In this document: piece after piece, positions 17,789-27,560 of the stretch
How the letters are laid out: each line of letters starts with the position of its first letter
Numbering within the stretch: position 1 is the first letter of the stretch
From: Streptomyces huasconensis
GTDB taxonomy: Bacteria; Actinomycetota; Actinomycetes; Streptomycetales; Streptomycetaceae
Reading direction: 5' to 3'
DNA length: 47,407 nt
Assembly: GCA_004010275.1 (NCBI GenBank)
Contig: RBWT01000044.1
Coordinates: 1-47,407 of the forward strand
Position numbers and translations under genes: made by a program
Notes under the pieces: model-generated
Database searches by the model: none
Seen by the model: the letters and a program-made list of their open reading frames with translations, nothing else
What the model was told of the DNA's origin: nothing

Positions 17789-19062
17789 TTGGCGATGGGC
17801 TCCAGGATCTCTCGTCCCCCGAGGTACGGCCGCAGCACCTCGGGCACCACCACGGAGCCGTCGGCCTGCTGGTGGTTCTCCAGGATCGCCACGATGGTGC
17901 GCGGGACGGCGCAGAGCGTGCCGTTCAGCGTCGAGAGCGGCTGCACCTTCTTGCCGTCGCGGTACCGGATGGACAGGCGGCGGGCCTGGAAGCCCTCGCA
18001 GTTCGAGGCGGAGGTCAGCTCGCGGTACTTGCCCTGGGTGGGAATCCACGCCTCGCAGTCGAACTTGCGCGAGGCTGAGGCGCCGAGGTCACCCGTCGCC
18101 ACGTCGATCACCTGGAAGGGCAGCCCCAGGCCGGTCAGCCACTGCTTCTCCCACTCCAGGAGCCGCTTGTGCTCGTTCTCGGCGTCGGCCGGGTCGACGT
18201 ACGAGAACATCTCGACCTTGTCGAACTGGTGGACGCGGAAGATGCCGCGGGTGTCCTTGCCGTACGTGCCGGCCTCGCGGCGGTAGCAGGGCGAGAAGCC
18301 CGCGTACCGCAGGGGGAGCTTGTCGGCGTCGATGATCTCGTCCATGTGGTACGCCGCGAGCGGGACCTCGGAGGTGCCGACCAGGTAGTAGTCGTCCTTC
18401 TCCAGGTGGTACACGTTCTCCGCGGCCTGGCCGAGGAAGCCCGTGCCCTCCATGGCGCGCGGGCGGACCAGCGACGGCGTCAGCATCGGGATGAACCCGG
18501 CCTCGGTCGCCTGTGCGATCGCCGCGTTGACGAGGGCCAGCTCAAGGAGGGCGCCGACGCCGGTGAGGTAGTAGAAGCGCGATCCGGAGACCTTCGCGCC
18601 GCGCTCGACATCGATGGCGCCCAGCGCCTCGCCGAGCTCCAGGTGGTCCTTCGGCTCGAAGCCCTCGGCGGCGAAGTCGCGCGGGGTGCCGATCGTGTCC
18701 AGGACGACGAAGTCCTCCTCGCCGCCCACCGGGACGTCGGGGTGGACGATGTTCCCCAGCTGCTGGAGGAGCCGCTTGGTCTCCTCGTCGGCCTCGTCCT
18801 GGGCGGCGCCGGCCGCCTTGACCGCGGCGGAGAGCTCGCCGGCCTTCTTCAGGAGCTCCTGCTTCTCCTCGGGCGAGGCCTTCGGGATCAGCTTGCCGAG
18901 CGCCTTCTGCTCGGAGCGCAGCTCGTCGAAGCGGACGCCGGACGACCTGCGCCGCTCGTCGGCGGAGAGCAGGGCGTCGACAAGCGCGACGTCCTCTCCA
19001 CGGGCGCGCTGGGAGGCGCGAACACGGTCGGGGTCCTCACGGAGCAGGCGAAGGTCAATCAC
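17785..19062 (-). CDS. serS: Seryl-tRNA synthetase
   Basis: The enzyme charges tRNA-Ser with serine. It is full length (425 aa). An N-terminal coiled-coil arm (about residues 30-105, rich in E, K, A and L) binds the tRNA long variable arm. The class II catalytic core follows, with motif 1 near [10 protein letters not shown], motif 2 [18 protein letters not shown] and motif 3 [20 protein letters not shown]. The start is GTG 19062. A tRNA-Ser gene lies 1.1 kb downstream, another at 38 kb, and a DnaA-box-rich gap upstream. Confidence 0.95.
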   Translation of the reverse strand: MIDLRLLREDPDRVRASQRARGEDVALVDALLSADERRRSSGVRFDELRSEQKALGKLIPKASPEEKQELLKKAGELSAAVKAAGAAQDEADEETKRLLQQLGNIVHPDVPVGGEEDFVVLDTIGTPRDFAAEGFEPKDHLELGEALGAIDVERGAKVSGSRFYYLTGVGALLELALVNAAIAQATEAGFIPMLTPSLVRPRAMEGTGFLGQAAENVYHLEKDDYYLVGTSEVPLAAYHMDEIIDADKLPLRYAGFSPCYRREAGTYGKDTRGIFRVHQFDKVEMFSYVDPADAENEHKRLLEWEKQWLTGLGLPFQVIDVATGDLGASASRKFDCEAWIPTQGKYRELTSASNCEGFQARRLSIRYRDGKKVQPLSTLNGTLCAVPRTIVAILENHQQADGSVVVPEVLRPYLGGREILEPIAK

Positions 19063-19657
19063 CCCACCAGGCTACCGTTGCGCCGTTCCGGCCCACGACT
19101 CGATATTCCATTGTGGGCGTTATGCCCGCTTTGCCGGAATTAATGAGCGGAGATCCCGAGCGGTCGGCGCGGCCGGAAAAGCGCGTTCACGCGGACGTGG
19201 GCGCCCGGTCAATAAAAGGGGCGCCTCTCCTCGAAAGGGGCAGAGCGCGCCTGCCCCCTTGACTCGAACCCCTTGTGCGGAGCGGGACTTGGGGCCTCCG
19301 TCCACGTCGGTTGTCCACAGGAATGACTGCCTCCAGGAAGTTATCCACAGGGTGTGCGAAAGATCTGTGGACGCCGGAAGTAGTTGTTCTGAAAGCCGCG
19401 AGTCCGGCAAAGGATTCCCTTCCCAAACCGACTCGTCACCCACTTTCGAGTGGAAATGGTTCACCCTAAAGAGTTGATCAATGGAAAAGGGTGGACGAGG
19501 GGTGACGTGCGGGGCTGTGGACGGAGTTGGGGGCTGTGAGCAGATTTGTCGACCATGTCGCACTTCGTTGTCGACTTGTCCCCAGGTCGAGATACGCGCC
19601 TGTGGATAACTTCTGTGGACAACGTAAATCTGCAGGTAGGACAGCAGCCGACAGTGG
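19063..19657. other. 595-bp intergenic region with no supported gene
   Basis: No open frame here looks like protein. The serS promoter must lie in the left part. GC content is clearly lower than in neighbouring genes. The notable content is a set of DnaA boxes spread over 19311-19622 (separate entry). Confidence 0.7.
19311..19622. promoter_or_regulatory. DnaA-box cluster upstream of serS
   Basis: Four exact DnaA boxes are present: TTGTCCACA 19311-19319 (+), TTATCCACA 19341-19349 (+), TGTGGATAA 19601-19609 (-) and TGTGGACAA 19614-19622 (-). Weaker copies lie at 19366-19374 and 19516-19524 (minus, 7/9) and TTGTCCCCA 19576-19584 (8/9). The exact boxes form two pairs in opposite orientation at the two ends of the gap. 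No dnaA, dnaN or other origin marker is nearby. Confidence 0.8.
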
Positions 19658-20592
19658 CTAGAAACGACCGTCCTGGCAGTGCGCCAGCCAGTCCGAGGCC
19701 GCCGCGAACTCGTCGTCCGACGTCCCGGGCCGCAACGGCCGCGTGTCCGCCGGGGCCACCCCGGCCCGCGGGTACGAGCCGAGGAAGCGCACCTGCGGGC
19801 AGATCCGCTTGAGCCCCATCAGGGCCTCACCGACGCGGCGGTCCGTGATGTGCCCCTCGGCGTCCACCGAGAAGCAGTAGTTGCCGATGCCCTGCCCGGT
19901 CGGCCGCGATTCGATCCGCATGAGGTTGACGCCTCGTACGGCGAACTCCTGGAGCAGCTCCAGCAGGGCGCCGGGGTGGTCGTCGCCCAGCCAGATGACG
20001 ACGGAGGTCTTGTCGGCACCGGTCGGGGCGGCCGGGCGGGCCGGGCGGCCCACCAGGACGAACCGGGTGGCGGCGTTCGCCGCGTCATGGATCTCGCTCA
20101 CCAGCGGTTCGAGGCCGTACGTGGCCGCCGCGAACTCGCCCGCGAAGGCCGCGTCGAAGCGGCCCTCCTGGACCAGGCGCGCGCGTCGGCGTTCGAGGCG
20201 GCCGACTCCCACAGGGCGTCCGGAAGGTGGGCGGCCAGCCAGTTGCGGACCTGGGGCTGGGCCACGGGGTGGCCGGTCACCGTCTTGATGTCCTTGAGTT
20301 CCGTGCCCGGACGCACGAGCAGCGCGAAGGTGATCGGCAGGACGACCTCGCGGTAGATCATCAACGGCTCGCCCTTGGCGAGTTCGTCGACCGTGGTGGT
20401 GACACCGCCCTCGACCGAGTTCTCGATCGGCACGAGCGCGGCCGCCGCCTGGCCGCCGCGGACCGCGTCCAGCGCGGCCGGGACGGACACCATCGGGACG
20501 AGTTCCCGGGCGGCCGCTTCGGGCAGCGTGCGGAGGGCGGCCTCGGTGAAGGTGCCTTCGGGGCCGAGATAGGTGTAACGCGTCGCCGACAT
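19658..20592 (-). CDS. pheA: Prephenate dehydratase (one frameshift)
   Basis: The enzyme turns prephenate into phenylpyruvate in phenylalanine synthesis. From ATG 20592 (AGGGTG six bases upstream) the prephenate dehydratase domain begins YLGPEGTFTEAAL and contains IENSVEGGVTTTVD. After the break it continues with the catalytic TRF motif (NAATRFVLVG) and the regulatory ACT domain (LLELLQEFAVRGVNLMRIESRP). Near 20180 one base appears lost in a GCGCGC run, so the frame changes between NADA and ARLVQEGRFD. With that base restored the protein is about 311 aa, the normal length. I regard it as a functional gene with a sequence error. Confidence 0.85.
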
Positions 20593-20779
20593 ACCGGTCA
20601 CCCTAATGGGCCCGACGGGGCACGGCCCATGCGTCTCAGAGAGCGGCACGGGCCCCGCACAGGCGTGCGGAAGCCGCGACCGGCCGGGGCCTGTGCGCGG
20701 ACACGTGGAAACCCGAGACCGGAGGCCACCGCAGGCCACCGAAGGCTTCCGGAGGCCTGCCCCTCCAGCATTCGGAGAC

Positions 20780-22060
20780 CTACCCCTCCAGCAGCCGCTG
20801 CCCCACGTACTCGCCCTTCGCCGCCCCGCCCGGCACCGCGAAGAGGCCGCTCGCCTCGTGGCGGATGAACTCCGACAGGGCGTCGCCACGGTCGAGCTTG
20901 CGCTGCACCGGCACGAACCCGCGCATCGGGTCCGCCTGCCAGCAGACGAAGAGCAGACCCGCGTCCGGCTCCCCGTGCGCGTCGAAGCCGTCGTGGTACG
21001 AGAACGGCCGGCGCAGCATCGCCGCGCCCCCGTTCTGGTCCGGGCGGCTGATGCGGGCATGCGCGTTGAGGGGGATGACGACCTTGCCGTCCGGGCCCGT
21101 CTTCTCCAGCTCCGGTTCCGTCGTCTCCTTGCCCCCGGTCAGCGGTGAGCCGTCCTTCTTGTGCCGCCCGATCACCGCCTCCTGCTCCTTCAGACCGAGC
21201 TTCTCCCAGTCGTCGAGGAGCATCCGGATGCGGCGTACGACGGCGTAGGAGCCGCCCGCCATCCACGCGGGGTCACCGTCGGCGGGCACGAAGATCCGCT
21301 TGTCGAAGTCCTTGTCCGCGGGCTTCGGGTTGTTCGTGCCGTCGACCTGGCCCATCAGATTGCGGGTCGTCATCGGGTGTGCGGTGGCGCCGGGGGAACG
21401 GTTGAAGCCGTTCATCTGCCACCGCACGCGCGCCACCCCGGCCGCCGCCTTCTGGAGGGCGCGCAGCGCGTGGAAGGCGACGAGCGGGTCGTTCGCACCG
21501 ATCTGCACCCACAGGTCGCCGTTGCTGCGGGCCTTGTCCAGGTGGTCCGAGGAGAAGTCGGGCAGCGGTTCCAGCGCGGTCGGCCGCCGCTTCTCCAGCC
21601 CCGTACGGGAGAAGAAGGAGGCACCGAAGCCGAAGGTGACCGAGAGGGAGGAGGGGCCGGCGTCGCGTGCGACCGCCGTGTCGTCGGAGCCGACCGGCTC
21701 GCCCGCCATCAGCCGCTCGGCCGCCGCCGACCAGCGGCGCAGCAGGGCCGCCGCCTCCTTGCGGCCCGCACCCGGGGAGAGGTCGAAGGCGACCAGGTGG
21801 CCGCGGGACTGCGGGGGAGTGATGATCCCGGACTGATGTTTCCCGTGAAACATCACCTCGTCCGCGCCGAGAGACGCCAGGGCCGCCTTCGAAGAGCCCG
21901 ATGTGCCGGACGTGCCCGACGTATCGGAGGCGTCGGACGTGCCGGCACCGGCCGAGGGCGCCACCGCGTACCCGACCGCGCCGCCCGCCGCGCCGAGCGC
22001 GAGGCCGGTCGCGCCGGCGGTGCCGAGCAGCCGCCGCCTGGAAATCCCGTTGTCCGTCAT
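20780..22060 (-). CDS. dtpA: Tat-exported DyP-type haem peroxidase, DtpA-like
   Basis: This dye-decolourising peroxidase has 426 aa. The N-terminus is a Tat signal (SRRRLLG then a hydrophobic stretch ending near residue 40), followed by a short T/S/G linker. DyP landmarks are the GxxDG motif (GQVDG, Asp240), proximal His334 in LNAHARISRP and Arg351 in LRRPFSY. In S. lividans the equivalent enzyme works with Sco and ECuC in copper-dependent development; the same gene order is seen here. It is the last gene of the copper operon, five bases after copCD. A parS-like sequence is embedded in codons 70-74. The gap of 187 bases to pheA holds short degenerate repeats only. Confidence 0.9.
   Translation of the reverse strand: MTDNGISRRRLLGTAGATGLALGAAGGAVGYAVAPSAGAGTSDASDTSGTSGTSGSSKAALASLGADEVMFHGKHQSGIITPPQSRGHLVAFDLSPGAGRKEAAALLRRWSAAAERLMAGEPVGSDDTAVARDAGPSSLSVTFGFGASFFSRTGLEKRRPTALEPLPDFSSDHLDKARSNGDLWVQIGANDPLVAFHALRALQKAAAGVARVRWQMNGFNRSPGATAHPMTTRNLMGQVDGTNNPKPADKDFDKRIFVPADGDPAWMAGGSYAVVRRIRMLLDDWEKLGLKEQEAVIGRHKKDGSPLTGGKETTEPELEKTGPDGKVVIPLNAHARISRPDQNGGAAMLRRPFSYHDGFDAHGEPDAGLLFVCWQADPMRGFVPVQRKLDRGDALSEFIRHEASGLFAVPGGAAKGEYVGQRLLEG
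21838..21851. promoter_or_regulatory. parS: parS-like site inside dtpA
   Basis: GTTTCCCGTGAAAC differs from the parS consensus GTTTCACGTGAAAC at one position. With its flanks it reads TGTTTCCCGTGAAACA, keeping the outer T-A pair of the extended consensus. It lies within dtpA, encoding part of VMFHGKH. Intragenic parS sites are known in several bacteria. Confidence 0.65.
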
Positions 22061-22065
22061 GCCGT

Positions 22066-24139
22066 TCAGCCGATCTTGGTGTTCTTGTTCACGGTCACTT
22101 GGTCGATGTCGGAGGTCCGCACGGTCACCGCGATCTTCCAGTCGCCCGCCATCGGGATCTGCACCCCGCTCGCCGTCCAGTGTCCGGTGGCGATGTGGCT
22201 CGGGGTGACGGGCAGCGGGCCCACGTCCTTCGACTCCAGGGTGAAGGAGACCTTCACCTCGGGGACGTCGAAGGCGCTGCCGTTGGGCCGCTTCACGTAC
22301 ACGTGCAGGTCGTTGCTGCCGGTGCGGCCCGGGTCCAGTTCGAGGCGCACGGTGCCCTTGCCGTCCTGGCCGCCCGTGTCGAAGGGCACCTTCAGGGAGA
22401 GCGGGCCCGAGCGCTGCGCCTCCGCCACGGCGGCGGTGGCCCTGGCGGCCTCCTCCTCCGTGCGGCCCGGCTCGGTGGCCGTCAGGGCCGTCGTGACGGC
22501 GAGCAGGACGACGGCGATGCCCGCCTCGGTGAGCACCGCGGCGCAGCCCGGAGCGGTGCGGGTCGGCGTCGCGGATGCGCTTCTCACGGGCGGTGGCCAT
22601 GGCCGCCCGCTGGCGGGCGAGTTGGGCGGAGCGCTCGGAGTCCGCGGAGTTCTTGGAGCCTGCGGAGTTCTTGGAGCCTGCGGAGCTCGTGGAGTCCGCG
22701 GGGTCCTCGGCGCGCCCAGAGGCCCCAGAGGCCCCAGAGGCCTCCTCGGCGTCACCCGCTTCCCCCTTCGGCGCCCCCGTCACCGCCACCGCCTTCTTCG
22801 CGGTGCGCTGCTCGACCACCAGGGCCGCCGCCACCTCGGGTGCGATGTCGCCCGCCTCGGAGGTGATCCGGCCGGTCCACCGCCGCGAGACGGCGGCGAC
22901 GCCCACCAGGACCACGACCAGGCCGATCTTGACGAGGAGCAGCTGTCCGTACGACGTACCGGTCAGCGCCGACCACGAGCCGACCTGCCGCCACGACTGG
23001 TACAGCCCGGTCGCGGCCAGTACGACGACGCTGGTGAACGCCACGCGCGAGAAGCGCCGCACGGCCGCCGCCTCCACCGAGGTCGTGCGGAACAGCGCGA
23101 CGACCAGCGCCGCGAGCCCGCCCAGCCAGGCGGCGACGGCGAGCAGGTGCAGCACGTCGACGGGCATCGCGATGCCGCCTGGATACCGGTGGAGGCGTGC
23201 TCGGCCATGGCCCAGGTCGCCGCGATGCCGATGGCGACGACCGTGCCGCCGATGGCGAGCCCGAAGGTGAGGTCCTTCTTCGCGGCGGCCTCCTCCGGCG
23301 CGTCGCGCTTCACGTACGCCCCGAAGAGCACCGCGATGAACAGCGCGGCGGCGGCGAGCAGCAGCAGCCGGGAGACCAGGGCGGCGCCGTCTTGGTGTTG
23401 AGCACGTCGCCGAGCGCGCCCATGTCGAAGGCGTCGGCGAGCTTCCCGGAGCCGGTGTAGGGGGCGCGCAGCAGGAGCAGGGCGAGCGTGGCACCGGTGA
23501 GCGTGACCCAGCCGTACGTCACCAGCCGCTGCACGGGCCGGACGCCCGCGCCGCGCGGCCAGCAGCCGAGCACGAAGGCGGCGCCGCCGACGACCAGGAT
23601 GAACCCGGCGTAGGAGAGGTACCGCGCGATGTCGTAGAGCACGCCGACGAGGCCGCCGCCCGCCTGCTGGTCGGGCAGCGTGGCCTTCGTGGCGGAGGGC
23701 GCGCCGATGGAGAAGGTGAAGGCGCCGGCGACCGGATGGCTGTCGGCGGACACGACCTGGTAGGCGACGGTGTACGTGCCGTCGGGCAGGCCCTTGCGGA
23801 GCTTCACGCCGTACGTGTTGGCGCCCAGGTCGGCGGTCTTGCCGGCGTCGGCGCGCTTGCCGGCCGGGTCGAGCACCCGCACGGAGCCGTCCGCCATGGC
23901 GACCTTCTCCGAGAAGGTGAGCTTCACCTGGGCGGGAGCCTTCTTGACCACCGCTCCCTGCTTCGGGTCGCTGCCGGTCAGCGCGGCGTGCGCGGAGGCC
24001 GGGCGGCACCGGCGAGGAACGCGCCCGTGGCGGCGACGAGCACGAGAAGGAGCCGCCAGAGGCGGGGAGCGCCCGCGGCCCCACGGCGAGCGCCTCCGGT
24101 CCGGGGAACGAACCGGGAGCGGGGAGCGATGGTCTGCAT
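22066..24139 (-). CDS. copCD: CopC-CopD fusion, copper-binding and membrane protein (four frameshifts)
   Basis: This is a fused CopC/CopD protein of about 690 aa once the frame is repaired. In order it has a signal peptide (RLWRLLLVLVAATGAFLAG), a CopC beta-domain beginning at the mature His of the missing-frame HAALTGSDPKQG region and running through VAYQVVSADSHPVAGAFTFSI, about eight CopD membrane helices (for example VLYDIARYLSYAGFILVVGG, DVLHLLAVAAWLGGLAALVV) and a C-terminal YtkA-like beta-domain (PVTPSHIATGHWTASGVQIPMAGDWK). Breaks lie near 24000, 23388, 23180 and 22565, and each fits a lost base in a GC run. It lies 14 bases after ecuC and five before dtpA. It is thought to bind and move copper across the membrane. 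Confidence 0.8.
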
Positions 24140-24153
24140 CAAAGGTCCGTCCC

Positions 24154-24725
24154 TCAGTGCGACATGTGGGTGTCGTGCGACATGGGAGTGCCGTGCGACA
24201 TGTGGGTGCCGTGCGAGGTCTTCGAGCCGCCGCCGGGCTGCTCGGGGCGGTACGTCGCCTCCTTGACCGGCACCTCGATCGTGATCGGGTCCGACTTCTG
24301 GAAGTGCAGGGTCATGGCGACCTTCTCGCCCCGCTTCGGCTTGTGCTCGAGCTTCTCGAGCATCAGGTGGTTGCCGCCGCTCGCGAGGACCAGCTCGCCG
24401 TCGGCGGGCACGTCGAAGGACTTCTGCTCCTTCATCACCCCGCCCTTGGTGCTGTGCAGCGTGACGGCGCCGGCGACGTCGCTGGTGGCGGAGGTCAGCT
24501 TGTCGGCGGCGCGCCCCTGTTGGTGAGCGTGAAGAAGCCGGCCGCCATGTCGTCCATGGTGGGCTCGGGGATGTACGCCCCGCCGACCTTCAGCTCGGGC
24601 TTCTTGGCGGTCTGCGTGCCGGCGGAACCCGAGCCGTCGTTGCAGCCCGCCAGGGTGAGCGCCGCGGCCAGCGCCAGGGCCCCGCCGGCGAGCGCGCGGC
24701 GGCGGACGGTGGTGCGGTGGTTCAC
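24154..24725 (-). CDS. ecuC: ECuC / PCuAC-family copper chaperone lipoprotein (one frameshift)
   Basis: This is an extracytoplasmic copper chaperone that passes copper to Sco or to oxidase. The GTG 24725 overlaps the sco stop. Residues 1-28 are a lipoprotein signal with lipobox LAGC (Cys28). The PCuAC fold shows its copper ligands: His in VTLH, Met in GGVMKE, and His/Met in GGNHLML. The C-terminus carries an extra tail rich in His and Met (HGTHMSHG-type repeats) that could bind more copper. Near 24510 one base appears lost between FFTLTN and AADKLTSA. Typical length is recovered when repaired (about 190 aa). Confidence 0.85.
24157..24210 (-). repeat. Three 18-bp tandem repeats coding the His/Met tail of ECuC
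   Basis: Units at 24157-24174, 24175-24192 and 24193-24210 differ at one to three positions. On the minus strand they encode repeats of the pattern (G/D)TxMSH, six codons each. The array ends at the stop codon of ecuC. Confidence 0.85.
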
Positions 24726-25423
24726 GGGGTCTCTCCCTCGACGAGCTTCGGGAGGTCCTTGGTGTAGTCGTCGACGGTGGCTTGCTGGCCGTACAGGACG
24801 TACCCGGCGTCGGTCTTCGGCGAGAAGGCGATGACCTGCTTGCCGTGCACCGAGGTGATCTTGCCCTTCTTGTCCTTCTTGGACGGCAGGACGCTGATGC
24901 CGAGCTGGCGGGCCCCGGCCTGGATGGTCGCGAAGTCGCCGGTCAGGCCGGTGAAGTCGGCGTCCACGCCCTTGAGCCACTTGCCGAGTTCGGCGGGGGT
25001 GTCGCGCTGGGGGTCGGTGGTGACGAAGACGACCTTCAGCTTCTCCTGGTCGGCCTTGGGCAGGGCCTTCTTGGCGACCGCGATGTTGTTCATCGTCAGG
25101 GGGCAGACGTCGGGGCAGTGCGTGTAGCCGAAGTAGATCAGCGTCGGCCGGCCCTTCGTCTCCGCGCGGAGGTCGTACTTCTTGCCCCGGGTGTCGGTCA
25201 GGACGAGGTCGGGCTTCTCGAACGGCTGGTCCAGGACCGTCGCCGCCTTGCCCGAGTCGGTCTCCATGGAGACATCGGCGACCGGCTTCTTGGGCTCGTC
25301 ACCACCGCCGCAGGCGGTCAGGGTGAGTGCGGCCACGGCCAGCAGGGCAGCGGCGGCGAGCTTCCTCTCGGTGCTCTGCGAACCCTTCGTGCTGTTCGTT
25401 CTGTTCGTGCTCTTCGTGCGCAT
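24722..25423 (-). CDS. sco: Sco1/SenC-family copper metallochaperone lipoprotein
   Basis: Sco proteins deliver copper to the CuA site of cytochrome c oxidase. From ATG 25423 the protein (233 aa) has a lipoprotein signal with Cys38 (LTLTAC), a thioredoxin fold, the copper-binding Cys103 and Cys107 (THCPDVCP) and the third ligand His193 (ITSVHGK). This gene is intact, unlike its neighbours. It is first in the sco-ecuC-copCD-dtpA unit and separated from ycnI by a strong hairpin. The N-terminal tail before the signal is rich in S, T, N and K and built on short T/C-rich DNA repeats. Confidence 0.92.
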   Translation of the reverse strand: MRTKSTNRTNSTKGSQSTERKLAAAALLAVAALTLTACGGGDEPKKPVADVSMETDSGKAATVLDQPFEKPDLVLTDTRGKKYDLRAETKGRPTLIYFGYTHCPDVCPLTMNNIAVAKKALPKADQEKLKVVFVTTDPQRDTPAELGKWLKGVDADFTGLTGDFATIQAGARQLGISVLPSKKDKKGKITSVHGKQVIAFSPKTDAGYVLYGQQATVDDYTKDLPKLVEGETP

Positions 25424-25450
25424 ACGAAAATGTCCCAGATGTGAGGGGGC

Positions 25451-25493
25451 CGGGGTGCGCCGGGGCGGGCGTTCGCCGCCCCGGCGCACCCCG
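25451..25493 (-). terminator. 18-bp perfect inverted repeat between ycnI and sco
   Basis: Arms 25451-25468 and 25476-25493 are exact inverted copies (core CGGGGTGCGCCGGGGCGG) with a seven-base loop. It lies in the 91-base gap after ycnI and before sco. No T run follows, which is normal in Streptomyces. It may end or attenuate transcription from ycnI into sco. Confidence 0.75.
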
Positions 25494-25514
25494 AAGGATG
25501 ACGGGCCCGGCGGG

Positions 25515-26256
25515 TCAGCCGGTGGCGCCGCGGCGCCCTGCTGTGGACGCCGAAGGCGACGCCCGCGGCACCGACGACGATGCCGACGACCCCGAGGACG
25601 CGGGCGAGGGTGTCGCTGCTGTCCGAGGAGTCCGAGGCGGCGCTCTCGGACTTCGCGTCCGACTTGGCGTCGCCGGACTTCGTGTCGTCGGAAGCGGCAC
25701 CCGAGCCGTGGTGGTCGTCGGACGCGGCGGTCAGCTGGAGGGTGGGCGCGGGGTGCTCCGGCTCCTCCTGGCCCTTCTGCTGCGGCTCGATCCAGCGGAC
25801 GACTTCCTTGTTGTCGTACGTCTGGACGGCCTTGAACACGAGCTGGTCGGCGTCCTCGGGCAACTGGCCCATGGAGACCGGGAACTTCTGGAAGGTGCCG
25901 GGCTGGATGCCCTTGCCGTCGGCGGTCCAGGTGACCTTGGTGACGGCCTCGTCGATCTTCTTGCCGTGGATCTCCAGCGGCTTGTCGAGCTTGCTCTTGG
26001 TGATCTTCACGGTCCAGCCCGGGACGGGCTGCGTCATCACGGAGGCGAGCGGGTGGTCGCCGGGGAAGGAGACCTCCAGCTTGTCGGTCGAGGCGTCGTC
26101 CATCTCGTTCGGCACCTTGAAGTTGACCGTCGCGTAGCCGCCCTTGGCGGCCTCACCCTCCGGCGAGACGCTGACGTGCGCGAACGCGGGCGCGCCGAGC
26201 ACGAGGACGGCGGAGGCGGCGACGGTGCCGACGGCGGCGATGCGGGACATCTTCAT
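25515..26256 (-). CDS. ycnI: YcnI-like (DUF1775) copper-binding exported protein (frameshift at 3' end)
   Basis: The protein has a signal peptide (residues 1-26) whose cleavage leaves His27 as first residue (AFA-HVSVSPE), the N-terminal His used for copper by YcnI domains. The DUF1775 beta-domain follows (ATVNFKVPNE, VPGWTVKI, FKAVQTYDNKEVVRWIE), then a S/D/K/A-rich linker and one membrane helix (VLGVVGIVVGAAGVAFGV) as C-terminal anchor. Close to 25548 the frame breaks: the long frame runs on into sco, but the other frame gives a normal short basic end (AGRRGATG) stopping at 25515. ATG 26256 has GGAG ten bases upstream. Confidence 0.8.
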
Positions 26257-26506
26257 CAGGGAAACACTCCACTTTTCGGCAGATGTGGCGAGTACGCGGT
26301 GAGCAGCGCGGCGCACGGGACACCAGGCGCGCGTGCCACGCGGGGCGCGGCACACGGACGCGTCCCGTGCACGCGGTACGCAAGGTGCGGTACGCAGAGC
26401 GCGGTGCTCGGTACTCAGTACGGGGGGATGCGCGCGGCTCGGTTGGCGGGCACGCGCGCGTGCGTGCCGAGCGACCCCTCCGTACCGCTGAGTGGAGTAC
26501 GTCGCG

Positions 26507-27389
26507 TCAGGCAGCGAGTTCGACGTCGCGGGCGCTGACCGGTGGGCCGCGCCGGATCACCGCGTCCTCCAGCGTGACCGTGCGCGGCTTCGGCGGCGCG
26601 AACAGCGCGGTGCGCGGAACCGGCGGCCCGCTGGCCCCGGGCGCCCCGGGCAGACCGGCCCGCAGAGCGCGTACGAGGGTGAGGGCCGAGCGCAAGGAAC
26701 GTACGAGCGCCCCTTCAGCGACCCCTTGCGCCCCCTGTGCGAGCCGCACGAGCCGGAGCAGGGCGAGGTCACCGCGGCGCAGCAGCCAGCCCGCGGCGAC
26801 GGCCGCGAGGAGGTGGGCGACGAGCATCGGCAGCGAGGGCACGAGCGCCATGGCGCCCATCGAGCCCGCCGAGTGGGCCGAGCCGGTCATGCCCGCCGCG
26901 GGCAGCGAGTCCAGCGCGGTGTCGGCCGCGGCGGCCGCCGACTGGCCGTGGTGGTGCCCGGCCGCGCGGCCCCCGCCGGGGACTGAGCCCGGCTGTGGTG
27001 AGGATGCGATGGGCCTGGGCGGGCGTGATCGTCGCCGCGCCGGCCCCGCAGACCAGGCGCGCGGCCCGCTCCACGAGGGTGGCGTCACCGCTGGCCGGGG
27101 CGGCGGCCATACCGTGCTGGCCGAGGCCGAACAGGGCGTGCAGCCCCACCTGGCCCACCGCGAGGAGCGCGGCGATGCCGGGCAGCGAGCGGGCCCGCCC
27201 GGCGAGCGGCAGCGCGACCGCGAGGACGGCGAGGAAGCCCACGCCGAGCGTCCACAGCGGGACGGCGACGCAGGAGGCGAGCACATGGCCCCCGGCGGAC
27301 AGCACGACACAGACCGCGGCGAACATCGCGGCCCTGAGCAGCCGGAGATCGACGCCGTCACGCGGCTGGCGCTGGTGGGGGGCGTTCAT
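26507..27389 (-). CDS. Hypothetical membrane protein next to the copper operon (one frameshift)
   Basis: I do not recognise a named family. The N-terminal part from ATG 27389 has four hydrophobic segments (AAMFAAVCVVLSAGGHVLA, WTLGVGFLAVLAVALPLA, IAALLAVGQVGLHALFGL, and after the break MALVPSLPMLVAHLLAAVAAGWLL). It has histidines in or next to helices (GGHVLA, HALFGLGQHGM, GHHHGQS), which could be copper-related, an inference from the neighbours. The frame breaks near 26985 in a GC run. The end is VSARDVELAA. It is 250 bases upstream of ycnI on the same strand; that gap holds repeated GGTACGC elements but no gene. Confidence 0.65.
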
Positions 27390-27560
27390 GGCGGGGCCAT
27401 CATCGCACTGGGGCCACCTGGTGCGTACGGCAGGTCCGGAAGGTCCTGTTCCGGGCGATGAGCACAGATGGCCACGGATGAGCACGGATCAGTACGCGTG
27501 ACCGCGGGCGTCCTACACGAGCCGCGCGAGCCGCGCAGTCCGCCGTATGGGCGGCATCAC

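Noticed and set aside
22575..22760. Repeats coding PRTPRAP-type peptides at the start of the C-terminal CopCD fragment
   Set aside because: This is out-of-frame reading of the Ser/Gly linker of CopCD upstream of the frameshift, not a real N-terminus.
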